Positions 52,601-64,000 of a DNA stretch of 64,000 bases are shown here, in pieces. Numbering within the stretch: the first letter of the stretch is position 1; every line of letters begins with the position of its first letter. A model generated the notes under the pieces. That model was not told where the DNA came from. It searched no databases and worked only from the letters and a program-made list of their open reading frames with translations. Origin of the DNA: Eremophila alpestris peregrina (Eukaryota > Chordata > Aves > Passeriformes > Alaudidae); NCBI GenBank assembly GCA_009792885.1, contig WMCF01000033.1, positions 2,359,344 through 2,423,343 of the forward strand, in the 5' to 3' direction. The position numbers and the translations under genes were made by a program.

Positions 52601-53334
52601 CTCAGTTAGGAACTCAGTGCTCAGAGATGCAGAAGCACAACCTCAGAATTGTCATTCCTTCCTTTAGTCCTCACAATTTAAGGAATGCCCTCACAACCCA
52701 CCCTTGCTACAGCTGCACAAGGGATGGGTTGTCAGAGGTAGAGCTGGTGGGAGATGCCATGGAGTCTCAAAGACTGGGGGATTTGAAGAAGCATTGTTTG
52801 TTTGAAACAGGCTGGGTGGTTGTTCTGAAGCAAGAGATGAACCAGGCAGTATCTTGAGCTTTCTACAAAGCCCCAGTGTCAGGATGTTGTCAGTAGTCAG
52901 TGACTATACTGCTTATCAAAGTAAAATTTACACTATAATCCTTTTGAAAAGAAACAGCTTTGCTAAGAATGAAAAAGACTGTCTAGACTATCTTTAATGA
53001 TTTCTCTCCCTTGGAGATTTAAAATTTTATAAATTTTATATTTTACTGCACTACAGATAACCTGACATGAAAGAAGAATGCTTAATGACTGATTAGTTTT
53101 TATTCCTTTGTCACAACAGTTACCCTCACCTTAATCCAGCTCACACCCCTAAACCTCTTCATTTCAACCAGCACTCCCCATCACTTGGTGAGCAGCTCAT
53201 GTGCACCTTGCATGTGCCAGTCAGAATGGACTGAGCTGTTGTGTCACTGCAGGCCTTGTGGAACCCAACAGCACAAATGCTGCTCCCCAGCTTCTCTAAA
53301 GGACGACTCCTGCCCAGTCACTGGTATCAAAAAA

Positions 53335-53730
53335 CCCCTTCCCTTCCCTTCCCTTCCCTTCCCTTCCCTTCCCTTCCCTTCCCTTCNNNNNNNNNNNNNN
53401 NNNNNNNNNNNNNNNNNNNNNNNNNNNNNNNNNNNNNNNNNNNNNNNNNNNNNNNNNNNNNNNNNNNNNNNNNNNNNNNNNNNNNNNNNNNNNNNNNNNN
53501 NNNNNNNNNNNNNNNNNNNNNNNNNNNNNNNNNNNNNNNNNNNNNNNNNNNNNNNNNNNNNNNNNNNNNNNNNNNNNNNNNNNNNNNNNNNNNNNNNNNN
53601 NNNNNNNNNNNNNNNNNNNNNNNNNNNNNNNNNNNNNNNNNNNNNNNNNNNNNNNNNNNNNNNNNNNNNNNNNNNNCCTTCCCTTCCCTTCCCTTCCCTT
53701 CCCTTCCCTTCCCTTCCCTTCCCTTCCCTC
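53335..53730. repeat. (CCCTT)n / (AAGGG)n pentanucleotide array with assembly gap
   Basis: Ten perfect CCCTT units at 53336-53385 run into a block of 290 N (53387-53676), then about nine further perfect units run from 53681 to 53725. The register is the same on both sides: unit starts at 53386 and 53676 differ by exactly 58 units. If the gap is all repeat, the array is about 78 units. The minus strand is pure purine (AAGGG)n, able to form triplex or G-quadruplex. The apparent long open frames through it only translate the pentamer and the Ns. Confidence 0.95.
53387..53676. other. Assembly gap or masked bases (290 N)
   Basis: The run of 290 N is bounded on both sides by the same CCCTT array, so the hidden sequence is most likely more of the same repeat. 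Confidence 0.97.
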
Positions 53731-56700
53731 ACTGTTTGGTGTGGAAGAAGACCCTGAATTCAAAGGATCTTGGAGAGAAATTTGTGGTTGAGAAACAGCC
53801 TTTACAGGAAGAATTATGCTATCTAAGCTTCCTGCTCCTTTCAAAAGTGTACTTTTGCTAATTCTCTGGAATGTCACATGCACACAGCAGCTAACACCTT
53901 GACTGGCTTCTCACTCACACACTTAAAATGGGCTTTTCGGTAGTTTGGGTCTAAATAATGACTTACAGGTACAGGTTTTACGCCAGCTCTTCTTTTTCTA
54001 CTGTCAGCTTCTTCCCCTTCCAAAGCATTGAGTTGGGTGTTAAGAGCATGAAAATTAGGTCATATGCTGTAATTTATTGAGCAGAAGACTTTATATTCTT
54101 TTTAAAATTTGTCTTCTTACTGTGCTGTTAGTAGTAGAACAGTATTTTTCCCCCTTGTCTTTCAAAAGTCATCTTTGGCTTAGGGACCTCTGACAACTCC
54201 CTGACAGATTAGATCATGACAGTAAAGTCACAACTGGAAGTTTTGGGCAGAATGTAAATTTGATTGTGTAAATTGTGTAGAGGGAGGGAGGAAAAAGGGC
54301 CAAAGATGAAGATGTTGAATTTGCCACAAGGAAGTGGCCACTGCCTGGGGAGAAAATCCTGGATGGAACTTCAGTAGTGTGTTTAGAGGGTAAGGAAAAA
54401 AACTCCAACAGCCTAGGTGATGGTTCCAAAAGCAAAATCAGATGTCACAAACTCTAGGTGACCAGAAGCTGGCAGAATCAAGGATAATTTGATTGCTTGT
54501 TGTTGATTGTGATTCAAAATTTTTGGGAAAATGTCCTGCCATTCTAGGTGGCACTCTCATAAGATCTTCTCATAAACAGTTTAGAAAAATACTCCCAAGA
54601 GTTCAGCTAGAACATGATGAACAACTTCACAGAGGGTGTGAAAAATAGAACTAGAGAAATTTTGTGGATATAGCCAAGCATTTTCAACTGGAGAAAAAAA
54701 AAACCAATTCTAGAGTTCAGCCATAAAAATGAAGTTGGAACTGTAGGGACCATCATTGTCCAGAATAAACCAGAAATTTTTCAAGCTTGATAATAAAGTG
54801 TGGTGTTTGTGCAGGTACTGTGAACCTACAAATAGGTGAATTTCAGGTAGTTTTCAATTTCACGCATGTTACAGTAGGGCTTTTCAATACCTCAGGAGCT
54901 GAGACTTCATGGCTGCTCTGCATATTACAATAAGAATAAGATATTATTAAGAAAAACTGGTTAACTTCTCAGTGATCTGACTCTAGGAATGTAAGAGAAA
55001 TTGTTGTGTCCCTGTTTCTCATTTTATCAGACTTGCAGTCAACAGAAAAGGCTTTTATCAGAGAAAAGCACATGGAAATTAACTGAAGGGTTTAAAAAAC
55101 CTCTAAGATTCTGCATGAAATGCATGATAACACCTCCCTACTTTTCTGTACAGGAGGCAATCATTGTCCTGAAAAGTTTCTTTGCATTTCTTATTTTTTT
55201 AAGAATAGATTTATAGTCACTTATATTTGGTATAAAAAGAAATACTTAGAAAGCCTTTGCCAGAAATGTGACAAAAGATAAAACATTGATTAGTATTTTG
55301 ATTTATAAAAAACATCTGGATAAGTAGAGACTTCTAAAATTTCTATTTTCTTTAACCAGAGTTCTTTCATGCAAGAGAGGAAACAAATATGTTACATGTA
55401 CAGTAGGCCTTTGCTTTCTTGTGATGAAGACTCTCATGTGTAAGAAGTGGTAAAGATTTTTCCAAACCAGGCAACGTATGCTGTATTGTGTTCAATTTGA
55501 AGGCAAAATAATATTGTGCAGCAGCATTCTTTGCTAAAAAGCAAGCATAGGTGATAAGATCCAGTGATTATTGCTTAGGAAGGAGTGTCAGGACTCATTA
55601 ATATCTCATTCAGGTTCAGTAACTGTTGGCTTCCCAGGCGTGCTCGTGCCAATTGCTATCGACCTGAACTCCTTCCCCTGCTTTTGCTGAAGGTCAGGAA
55701 TAGTGTGTTGCAGCAAGAACCTTGTTTGTTTTTTCTCCCTGATGTAGAAATCTGAGCTAACAAACTCAGTTTTATACCATCTTGCAAGTGTTTGTGTGAA
55801 TAATACATGAACTCTGAGGTAATTGTTGCACTAAACCCCATGAATCAAAATGCAGTGCCTTTCTGTAGTTGCCTAATAGGTGTTTCTGGGAAGGTGTGCT
55901 CCATTTAGTGCCTTTTGGGGCCTTCTTGATTTGAGGCATCTTTGTTTTGAAAAGTTTATAGAACACATTAGCATTTTATAAAATCAAGATTAGTCAATTT
56001 TAAAATACCACTCCTAATAACAGTAATATTTCCGCTTGCTCTGTGAGTTGAAACTCTGCAGCTAGACTGTCAATAGCTATAAAAAGAAATTTCTCACTTC
56101 TTAACGTAGTTTGAAAAAAATTTCCATTTAACAGCAATGCTCTAAAGTTCACTATCACACTTCAACAAAAATTACTGAGTGAACTGGAGACATAAATATT
56201 TTTTTGTATTTAGTATATTTCTCACAAGTGAAACATAAATATCATTAGTGCCTAGGGAGAGAGGAATCTTGAGTAGGCTGAGGCTGGGGGAAACTCCTCT
56301 ATCTGCTGTACCTCAGTATGGATGTGGAAATGATGGTCTATTCTTCTCAACTGTACTTTTCATTGTCTCCAGCCATTTAGTGAAACTCAGGGTGAACATA
56401 GTTTCAGGTTTCTTTCCACAGTGTAGTTATTTACTTTGCTCTCAATGGTTATGAAGATTATCTCATTGACTAAATACGAGTGCTCTCAGTTCAAGGCTTC
56501 AAAGAGGGAAAAAGTATGTGCAGGGAGACTGGATAGGATAAATGATGGCCTGATGACAGTGGAAGAGGAAACTGAATTGTACTTTGCAGTGTTTTGGCAT
56601 TAAATATGATTCTTCATAAATAGTGCTATTTGCTGGGAAGTTCTCAGAAAGCTGAGTGGTATCCCTGGTCTGGTGTGAGCCACTGCCTTCCAAAAGGTTC

Positions 56701-59700
56701 CATGGAAGGAGTGGTAATGGGTTCTGGCTTTTTTTTTCTGCTGAATCTACCTTTTATACAGAGTAGAGTTAGGTTTACTCTGTGTATAGAGAATGTACAT
56801 AGAGAATGCAATGGGGCACCACTTAGAAGTGCCTGTCTTTCTCCATTGGTGTGTACAGGTAGCCTTGTTGGTTTCTGAAATGGGATTGCTAATTTAAATT
56901 TCATGCTGATTGTGACAAAGTGATTGCAGTCTTTTTTTCTTTTTTTTGTCACTGACACAGCTTACTGTACCATTAGTGATGTATAGTCAGGAGATGCACT
57001 TGGGCCTTGAAAACTCTTGGAAGAAGGGTTATATAGCCCAAGTAAAACTGTTGCTAGGAAATTGTTCAGCTGAAACTTGACCCAGTGTCGGATTTTTGGT
57101 TAGGGATCGCAAAGAGGGAAACATAAAAAGCCATAAAGAATTCTCACATACCTGTGTACTTGGAAGATGAGGAGCATCTTTGGGTGAAACAAATTCCATG
57201 TTAACCTTAATTTTCTCAACACTTCTATGTTGTTATGCCTTTGCCAAACTTGATAGTGAAATCAGGAAGAAGTTTGTGAAATCCCTGTGATGTTTTTGGG
57301 TGGGGCGTACATTCCTGAGGCTGTATTACAGATGGAGACTGTCTCCAAAAAACAAAATATGCACTGGCAGCATTTTACTAACACAGACAGAGCTGTACAT
57401 TTTTACTGGGGTGTTTGTGTAATGTGTTCAGGTTTGTTCATTTTAGTTTATGCCCCATCTGTAATTTTGCCATGGTTCACATAGCAGTAGGCAGCATACC
57501 AACTTCCAGGCCAGCCAGGACACTGCCTTTTTGGCTGGAGGCTGCAGATAGTCCCTTGAGCAGATCGATTTATCACAGATCCCATTAAGCTTTCATTGAG
57601 AGCATAGCAGGGCATATGCTTTAAGATGGTTCTTACTCAAACACAGCTATTGGTGATTGGTTTAGATATCAGCATTGGGGATCTGCCAGCAAAATTTTGC
57701 ATCGTTGTTGACTGTAACAATGTGAGTTGTTTTTTCTCATTGACCTTAAAAAGTGTTAGTGATTTTTTCCATGCAGTGATGTGGGCAGTAGATTGTACCC
57801 ATTACAGGCAGCAAACCCATCATGTGATGCATTCTGTGGACAGCACAGCCCAAGCTTCAGCTCAGCAACAAACTGACAGCTACTATTTACTGTGGGGGCA
57901 GAATATCTCTGTATTTGCAATTGGCTTCACACCTCTTAGAGAGGATAATCATTTATCATCAAAGTAACAGTCTAAAAGTAAAAAACAACCATTGCCCACC
58001 CTGCCCCCCTCTATAATAATTTCCTGTCTTTTTGTGTAGCTGCTGTCCACTGAATTACCAGTCAATAGCCATAGTCCATATTCTGACTCCTATTGTGTTA
58101 TTGTCTGAAGATCAGCTTGTGACAATTTTTCATATTACATTTTTCCCTTTCTTTTTCTTTTTGTGCTCAGCCAACAGTTGTGCTGACAATGACACCCTTT
58201 CTTCTAGCTACTGCTTCAGCACTGCTGTTTGTTCAAGATGATTGTGCCCTCCTCCATGTTTCCTTCCCTGCAAGTCTTCCTGATGCAGTTGTGAGGGAGT
58301 AATTTACCCTGCTGTGCAGTTCCTGTATTTGTGATTTCTAACCTAATCAATATCTCGAGAATTGAAAAAAGTTTGCAGGCTTTAGATGTTAGGCTCACAG
58401 AATGCTTAGTCATTTTCCCCAAACCACAATAAAATATCACTTTTTAGTTTCATCTGCCTTTTCCCCTCACTAATTTTGTCTTTTCTATCTTTTTGCCTCT
58501 GTCACTTCATATTTATGAAACTCAATGTGTGTATCTGTATTTTAATTTCTTGGTCTGGCTGCCCTTGCCTGCGTTATTTTTTCCCCCACTTTTTTGTTAC
58601 AGATTTCTATGGTGACACAGTGTGCTGCTGGTAAAGTTGCCTTTCCCTGCTGCTGGCTTTTGCAGACTGTTGTCTACCTGCAGACATCAGGCTCCTTACC
58701 CAGAACTCTGAGCTGTGGTTAAAAAAAAAGAAAAAAAGGCAGCAAAGCCTTTACAGAGCAGGAAATAGTGACCTTGCTTGGAGTATACATCACTAAAATA
58801 GTGCAGATAGAGCAGGTTTGCAATTCCACACATGATTTTTTTTTAGAATCTTTTAATAAAAGCCTCTTGTTTCTATTATCTTCTAACTGGGAAGTTCTTT
58901 ACATCTCATTTAATGCACTTGAATTATAAAGGACACGCTACATTCCTGAGGCTCAGCTAAGAAGGAGTCAGTTGCATAGAAACATCTTGGGTCTGGTTCT
59001 GTTTGTTTTAAATATCTTTAAGCTAAATCAAATACAAAATGTAACACTTGGACACCATATGGATTCATGATGTTTTTGAGAAGAATTAGGAGGGATATGA
59101 GATTCATAAATCAGGGAGTGGCTCCCATTGATCTGTGAGTGTATTCTCTTTCCTAATGACAGAGGTAGATAATCATGTTCAGATCTCCTGACATTTCAGG
59201 CCAGACTGTATGATAGCAAGCATTAGAGACCTGCTTGTACTTTGAGTGCATTTCATGCTATGTTTCTAAAAGATCATCCTGTCCTCTTTTCTTTGGGACA
59301 GAGATAGCAATGTGGAGTTTCTGTTGACCCATTTTCCCTCTCTTTCTGTCACTGTCAGCTATTAACATAATGGCAGGAAAGAAAATAGTTTATGTCTTAT
59401 TTTCCAGCTACTCTTTTCCACTTCCCTCTGTTATGAAACATTTTTGAGACTGTCCTTTTCTTCAGCCTCTCCCTCTTTTTCTTCCTGAGATACAACTGAG
59501 TACTCTTTCACAGTGCTGCCTTTTGCCCATCAATATTTCCTTGCATGTTCTCAATTCAGATGGTTCTGCCTCTCAGGGAAGGGTTAGTTTTCTAATCTAA
59601 GTGAAACCTGTCTTTTTAAAAACAAAGATCAAATTTAACTGATCAACTCAAATGAAAGAAAATGGAAAGCACAAATCTGCTTTAACTCAAAGCCTGTACC

Positions 59701-60040
59701 TAAGGCTAATATGGATTAGGTCACATTTGGCAAGAGTGTGTATCTCTGAGTTGCTTCTATTAACTGGATCCATGTTCTCAGACTTGCTGGAAAAATAAAT
59801 AGAAAAGTAATTGGTGGAACCTAAAGTTACAACATTGACCAAAGATAGGAGATAATGTTGCATTTGCTGTTCTGGCTACATATACAGGTTGAACATTCGA
59901 AATTGGATGGGTTTTACAAAAAATTGCTGCTGCATCAGTTTGTTTTTGTTTTAGCAGAAGTCAAGAAATACAGTTACAAAAATTTCCTCTTAATCTTGAG
60001 AGGCCTGTGATTCACATTCAAAGCAGAGTATAACTGAAGA

Positions 60041-60060
60041 AGTCTTTCAATTGAAAGACT
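60041..60060. repeat. 20-bp perfect palindrome
   Basis: AGTCTTTCAATTGAAAGACT is its own reverse complement with no spacer. It could extrude a small cruciform or bind a symmetric dimer; chance is also possible in a window of this size, though perfect 20-mers are uncommon. Confidence 0.85.
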
Positions 60061-60918
60061 AATTTAACTGGTCACCCTTTTAGTCTTGGAATTATTGCAT
60101 ATTTCTAATACTTTGCCTTTTGCTTGCACCTTGGGTCTGTTACAGAGAATAAATAAGGTGCTGTACAAATACCTGATGTTTTAGGCTGTTAGAATTTGGC
60201 ATTATGAGGTTTTTTTCTTAGTCCATAATCTAAAAGTGGGACTGCAGTGAAAAGTCTTAACAGGCTTTCCCCAGCTTAAGCCAAGTCCTGTTAGCAGGGT
60301 AAGAAGCTATGGATGGGAAGCTATACTATGTTCCCATTGAAGTGTTTCTCAGAGCTATTTGGAATTGTGTTGTGGTCACATACAGCAGACAGTCCACTTT
60401 CATGTGCTGACCCAATTGTTCACTGTCTTTCTGTTCCAGTGACAGCCCCTGCTGCTTGTGTACATCAAGACCAGCTGCTGCTTAGTCTGAGTAACCTTTG
60501 CTTCCTTCAAAGGCAATTGTGGCTTGAGTGCTTTTGGGCTGATGGGGGTCTCAGTGGAGTATTTTGTAGTAGATGAGTGTGTGTGTACTACAGCACAGTA
60601 GAAAGGAATGTGCTATGAACAAGGATGAGGTAGGTTGTTCAGTATAAAGGTAACAGTGACGTGACAGTATTTAGTTACTATAGCCTGGAAAAACAGAAAA
60701 AATGGCTGTTACCTTATAAAGGATGTTGTAAATTTTTCCTATATGCCATGTTTTGTGCTCAGTCTGGGTTTTTACTGGCCCATTTCTGTGCACTGACAAG
60801 GTTCTTGCTGAGGGCTACTGAACAGGAGCATGATGCAGGAATACTCTGTGGTATATTTACTGAACTTGTTTTTCATTATACCAAATCTATTTTGTTCAAC
60901 TTCACTTTATCCATGAGG

Positions 60919-60938
60919 TATGAAGCACATGCTTCATA
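60919..60938. repeat. Short hairpin, 8-bp arms
   Basis: TATGAAGC and GCTTCATA flank an ACAT loop. This is minor and probably coincidental. Confidence 0.55.
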
Positions 60939-61339
60939 GGAAGCATATTTATATCTGTGATTCATGTATAAATACATACCTGGATAAATTATCACTGCTT
61001 ACCTCATGTCAAGACAGCTGAGGTGTTGGCATCTCCTTACTTCTGCACCCAGTTCCTCATGCTCAGCCTGGTTGTTGCATGTCTGTCTTTGACTTTAATG
61101 AAACTCAGGGAAAACCCAGCTGAGGGCTGCTGCACTGCACAGTACATTTCCTATTCTGGTACCTATTTCCTTTTCCTTTTCACTGAGGTACAGTGCAAGC
61201 AGGTGCACTATCTTCATATATAGGGAAATAAGACCTTTCAGATTTTACCGAGTATCCAAAGTTCTGCCGAGCATGGACCCCACTATCCTCAGCATAAGAG
61301 CCTGCCAGCTCTCTACAGAGCCTTACAAGTGTGAGTGGC

Positions 61340-61930
61340 TGCTATCTTAGGATCATACTATCATTCAGACTGATGGAACCTCAGGAGGTCTGCTCAAAAG
61401 AGAGTCAGCTGTGACCATTCAGATCTTGAAAACATCCGTCAGTGGAGCCTGTATAACTTCTTAGGTAATCTTTTCCAGTTGACTGTCCCTGTGGTGGAAG
61501 AGTTTCTTCTTAGATCAAGCCTTTTTTTCAGTTCATGTTCATTGCCTGTTGTGTTCCCAGAAGGCACCACTGTAGAAAGCCTGGCTTCCTATGTTTGATA
61601 TTCCTTGTAGAATTTATCTATCTTTCTTTCTTTATTTTACAACTCCTTGCAAGTGTTGGAAAGTTGCTGTTGGGTTGTCTCAAAGCCTTGTCCCCAGACT
61701 GAACAAACTGTGATTCCTTGGCCTGTTCTCACAGAGTGAATCTCAGCCTGCTGACCATCTTGGTAGCCTTCACTGATATCTCTGGTTTATTGATCTTTCT
61801 GGTGTTGCAAGCCCAGTGCTGGTTGCAGGATGGTAGATGTATGAGTGCTAGACAGAGGGGGATAGCTGCTTCCCTTGATCTGCTAGCTGTGCTCCTGTTT
61901 GTGCAGCCCAGACATCCTCCTGGGTAAAGG
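61340..61930 (-). mobile_element. CR1 LINE 3' region, antisense (CR1-C)
   Basis: The reverse complement of the familiar CR1 3' region runs through this segment. Recognisable words in order on the + strand are CTCAGGAGGTCTGCTCAAAA near 61381, a CTTGAAAAC segment, GACTGTCCCTGTGGTGGAAG near 61481, CCCCAGACTGAACAAA near 61692, a GACCATCTTGGTAGCC segment near 61753, and a final part near 61860-61915 that recalls CACTTCCCTCGATCTGCTGG-type CR1 sequence. It lies opposite to NEBL. It is diverged, with no coding capacity retained. Confidence 0.85.
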
Positions 61931-62724
61931 GAAGCTGTGTTGCCCACGCAGGGCATGAGCAGAGAGAGGCTTAAGGCTATCTAACATAACAAGAGTGTTT
62001 TAAACTGCAGCTTGCATTGTCATGCAAGTAGCAGGAGGCAGATGGTTGAGCCTTCTCTAGTAGCAATCAGTATGTCACCATGATGTGTCTCTTCCAGGCT
62101 CCAACTGTTGTCAGGCTGGTGCTGGAGTCACCTCTGGTGGGACATATGCAAGGCTATCATTGTATACGGCACCACACAGAGAGAACTGTACACTGAAGGC
62201 CCTTTGTGCAAGAATTATTGTTGGAAACAGAACCCTCTTTTGGCATGTGAGAGTCCTTGTTCATTTGTTGCTTCCTTCCCAAGGCTTTCAGCCAAGAACC
62301 AATAGGCAGAATTTTAGGGGTAGAGATTTGAGACGAGGTCAGTAACAAAAGAAAGTGACAAGAAATAAAATACACTGAGACAGTGAGTCTTGTTCCCCTG
62401 GCCAGCTGCAGTGCTGGCCATTGGGAAGACTTTGCCTTCATCCCACTACTGTTTTTACTTTGATTATGAATGCTTGCAGCTGTCCTTTCCTTATTTACCT
62501 TACTTAGCAATTGTGAAAGCGACCTGATCTGTGTATGAGAATTCTCAGTAGCAGGCAATTCACCATTAAGGTAAATAATAGTAATGACAAGAAACTAACG
62601 ACCATAAGAGAATTTGAGTGTTTGAATATTAACTATATGTGTCTTTTTCTTTCTCATTTAATCTACTACTAGAAAAGCAGAGTTGAATAGGGCAAGTCAA
62701 GGGAAGTGATCTTTTGACTCTGTT
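61931..62724 (+). other. NEBL: Intronic DNA between CR1-C and CR1-D
   Basis: No exon is recognised. A minus-strand frame at 62157-62558 (133 codons) has no known domain. The segment may include more diverged repeat sequence, but I cannot assign it. Confidence 0.55.
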
Positions 62725-62975
62725 CAGCCCCGGTGGGGATCAGCAATGGAGTACTGAGACATACTGGAGTGAAGCAAAGGGCCTCACAGATGAACTTGAG
62801 GTTGGCTTTCAGTGTGAGAGTGATTGAATACTTGACACAGGTTGCCCAGAGTGTGTCTGTCTTTGGAGATACTCATAAGGGGACCGGGCATGGTCACAAG
62901 CAACCTGCTCTAGTTGTCTGTGCTTTGGCAATTTTCAGAGATCACTTCTAGCCTCAACTCTTTTCTGGTTCTGGT
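62725..62975 (+). mobile_element. CR1 LINE 3' fragment (CR1-D)
   Basis: The segment opens with a CR1-like GAGTGAAGCAAAGGGCCTCA at 62768 onward. It then skips to the terminal region with CACAGGTTGCCCAGAGTGTG near 62836, GGGCATGGTCACAAGCAACC near 62886, and a tail resembling the usual AGATCACTTCTAGCCTCAAC. The central 3' segment normally between these parts is missing or very diverged. It is in NEBL sense orientation, about 0.8 kb after the oppositely oriented CR1-C. Confidence 0.75.
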
Positions 62976-64000
62976 ATTTAGAAACAAAGATGCAGGAAGG
63001 TTTGGAAAAGCCACACAGAAAAACGCACATTGTTAAAATGTTGGAGCGGAAGTTGTTGAAGTTTCTTCCTGGAGAGCACAGGAGGTGGGAGTCCAATGGT
63101 ACAGGAACTTCAACTCAGACTCCTTTGTTTCGTCTGTATTAAAAAATTAGAGATATGTATGAAACTCATGGTTAAAGTGCTGAAATGCTGACAGGCACAA
63201 TAACTTCAGCTTGTGCTTGTCCTCTCTCCCAGCCAGTGCCAAGATATGGCTCTGATCACACACAACTTCTGCTCTACTCTAGACAGTTTGGATGTGGTCA
63301 CCCTGTTTTGGACAGTAGGAGAGTTGAGCAGTAGTATGTGGGCTGCTCTGTGGCAGTCAGCCTCACTACCAGAGAGTGTTGCTAGTTGTTTTTAATTTGC
63401 TAGCACCAATGTAAAAGTCTAAGTGCCTGAACCATTGCTGGCAGCCTGAAGAAATGTCTTTTGCCTCAGCTCTAGGTCCTGTACTTTTAGGCTTTTGGAT
63501 CAACTGGATTTTCAGGGCAGAACCTCATCAGTCTTTTATAATTGATAGGGAGCCATGAGACTAGATGCTGTGTCTGAGCCAGAAACTCCCAGAGATTGAG
63601 CTGCAAGTATCAGCCTAATTTATTAAAAATTCAAAAACCTTAAAAGACACAAGAAGACATTAAAGGACATATTAAAAGACCTGGGGGGGGTGGGGAAGGA
63701 GCTTTAAAGACATAAAAGTATTTGCATGGGGAAGGTTTTTATTTTAAATTCTGAACAGCAAAAAATACCTATGCTCTGTTGTTCCATTTTATTTCTTACT
63801 AAAACAGAAATGAAATAGCTCTGCTGACAGTAATCCCTGTACCTATTCTTTGTAACATATCCAACTTCTCATCAAAATGGAACATTTAGTTTTTCAGCTA
63901 GTGAGCAATGCAGGACTTGTTTATTTTTAAGAACTTTGACAAAACCAGGTTAATTCAGTATGCCCTCAAACTTCCTTCCGCACCCTCCAATATCTTTTTA
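62976..64000 (+). other. NEBL: NEBL intron 2, end of window
   Basis: No exon is found. At 63639-63720 a cluster of degenerate AAAAGACA/AAAGGACAT-type words surrounds a G8-T-G4 run (near 63683-63695). Otherwise this is unremarkable AT-rich sequence. The intron is still open at the window end. Confidence 0.6.

Larger units (their letters stand above)
24151..53334 (+). other. NEBL: NEBL intron 2, central part
   Basis: This is about 29 kb of AT-rich intronic DNA with no recognised exon and no clear transposon. Separately listed items are a poly-C run, a duplicated GATTAA motif near 26.03 kb, a GC-rich islet near 30.9 kb, a C-rich tract at 31918-31940, a paired TTAATTAA patch near 37.35 kb, a near-palindrome at 42592-42611 and interrupted T runs at 46629-46650. 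Patches near 41.4, 45.9 and 52.3-52.9 kb are somewhat richer in G+C than their surroundings but carry no recognisable coding or repeat signature. Confidence 0.65.
53731..61339 (+). other. NEBL: NEBL intron 2 between the pentamer array and CR1-C
   Basis: This is AT-rich intronic DNA with no exon or transposon recognised. A 20-bp perfect palindrome lies at 60041-60060 and a short hairpin at 60919-60938. Open frames here are at most about 113 codons (57626-57967) with no recognised domain. Confidence 0.7.

Noticed and set aside
52260..52860. Moderately GC-rich segment that might be an unclassified repeat or retroviral piece
   Set aside because: No LTR ends, primer-binding site, polymerase motif or CR1 words seen; left as intron.
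53185..53883. Open frames of 160-206 codons through the N block
   Set aside because: They translate the CCCTT/AAGGG pentamer and unknown bases; not genes.
4548..64000. Search for NEBL exon 3 and for tRNA, CRISPR or bacterial features
   Set aside because: No HYPKQ-type exon start was noticed by eye, and no tRNA, CRISPR array or prokaryotic gene. A translated alignment would be needed to exclude exon 3 with certainty.

Overview
The window looks like bird nuclear DNA. It is AT-rich, intron-like sequence with one strong CpG island and four decayed CR1-type LINE fragments, the usual repeat family of bird genomes (crocodilians and turtles also carry CR1). The species cannot be named from what is seen. 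There are no bacterial-style genes. Nearly all six-frame open frames are chance frames in introns or GC-driven frames across the CpG island.

Only one gene can be supported: the 5' end of NEBL on the + strand, in its LIM-nebulette (LASP2) form. Coding exon 1 (3364-3432) and exon 2 (4453-4547) together encode the first 55 residues, which is all of the N-terminal LIM zinc-binding domain except its last zinc ligand. The order is: upstream flank (1 to about 2480); CpG-island promoter and 5' leader (about 2480-3363) with GC boxes, a CT-rich tract, an AP-1 site and three upstream ORFs; exon 1; a 1,020-nt intron 1 that leaves the CpG island near 3990; exon 2; then intron 2 from 4548 to the window end, still open after more than 59 kb. 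Exon 3 was not found by eye. The full protein (LIM, nebulin repeats, SH3) would bind actin, but its remaining exons lie outside the window.

Intron 2 holds CR1 fragments at about 19866-21018 (+, internally deleted), 23735-24150 (+), 61340-61930 (-) and 62725-62975 (+). It also holds a (CCCTT)n/(AAGGG)n array with a 290-base assembly gap at 53335-53730, a 24-base poly-C run, a tight G-quadruplex motif, and several perfect or near-perfect inverted repeats. Some patches look like candidate regulatory DNA: a GC-rich islet near 30.9 kb and a paired TTAATTAA patch near 37.35 kb.

The most notable signals are the upstream-ORF arrangement in the NEBL leader, with two ATGA stop/start overlaps (one on the main start codon), and the AAGGG-type pentanucleotide array whose repeat register is kept exactly across the N gap. 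No new multi-gene system is visible.
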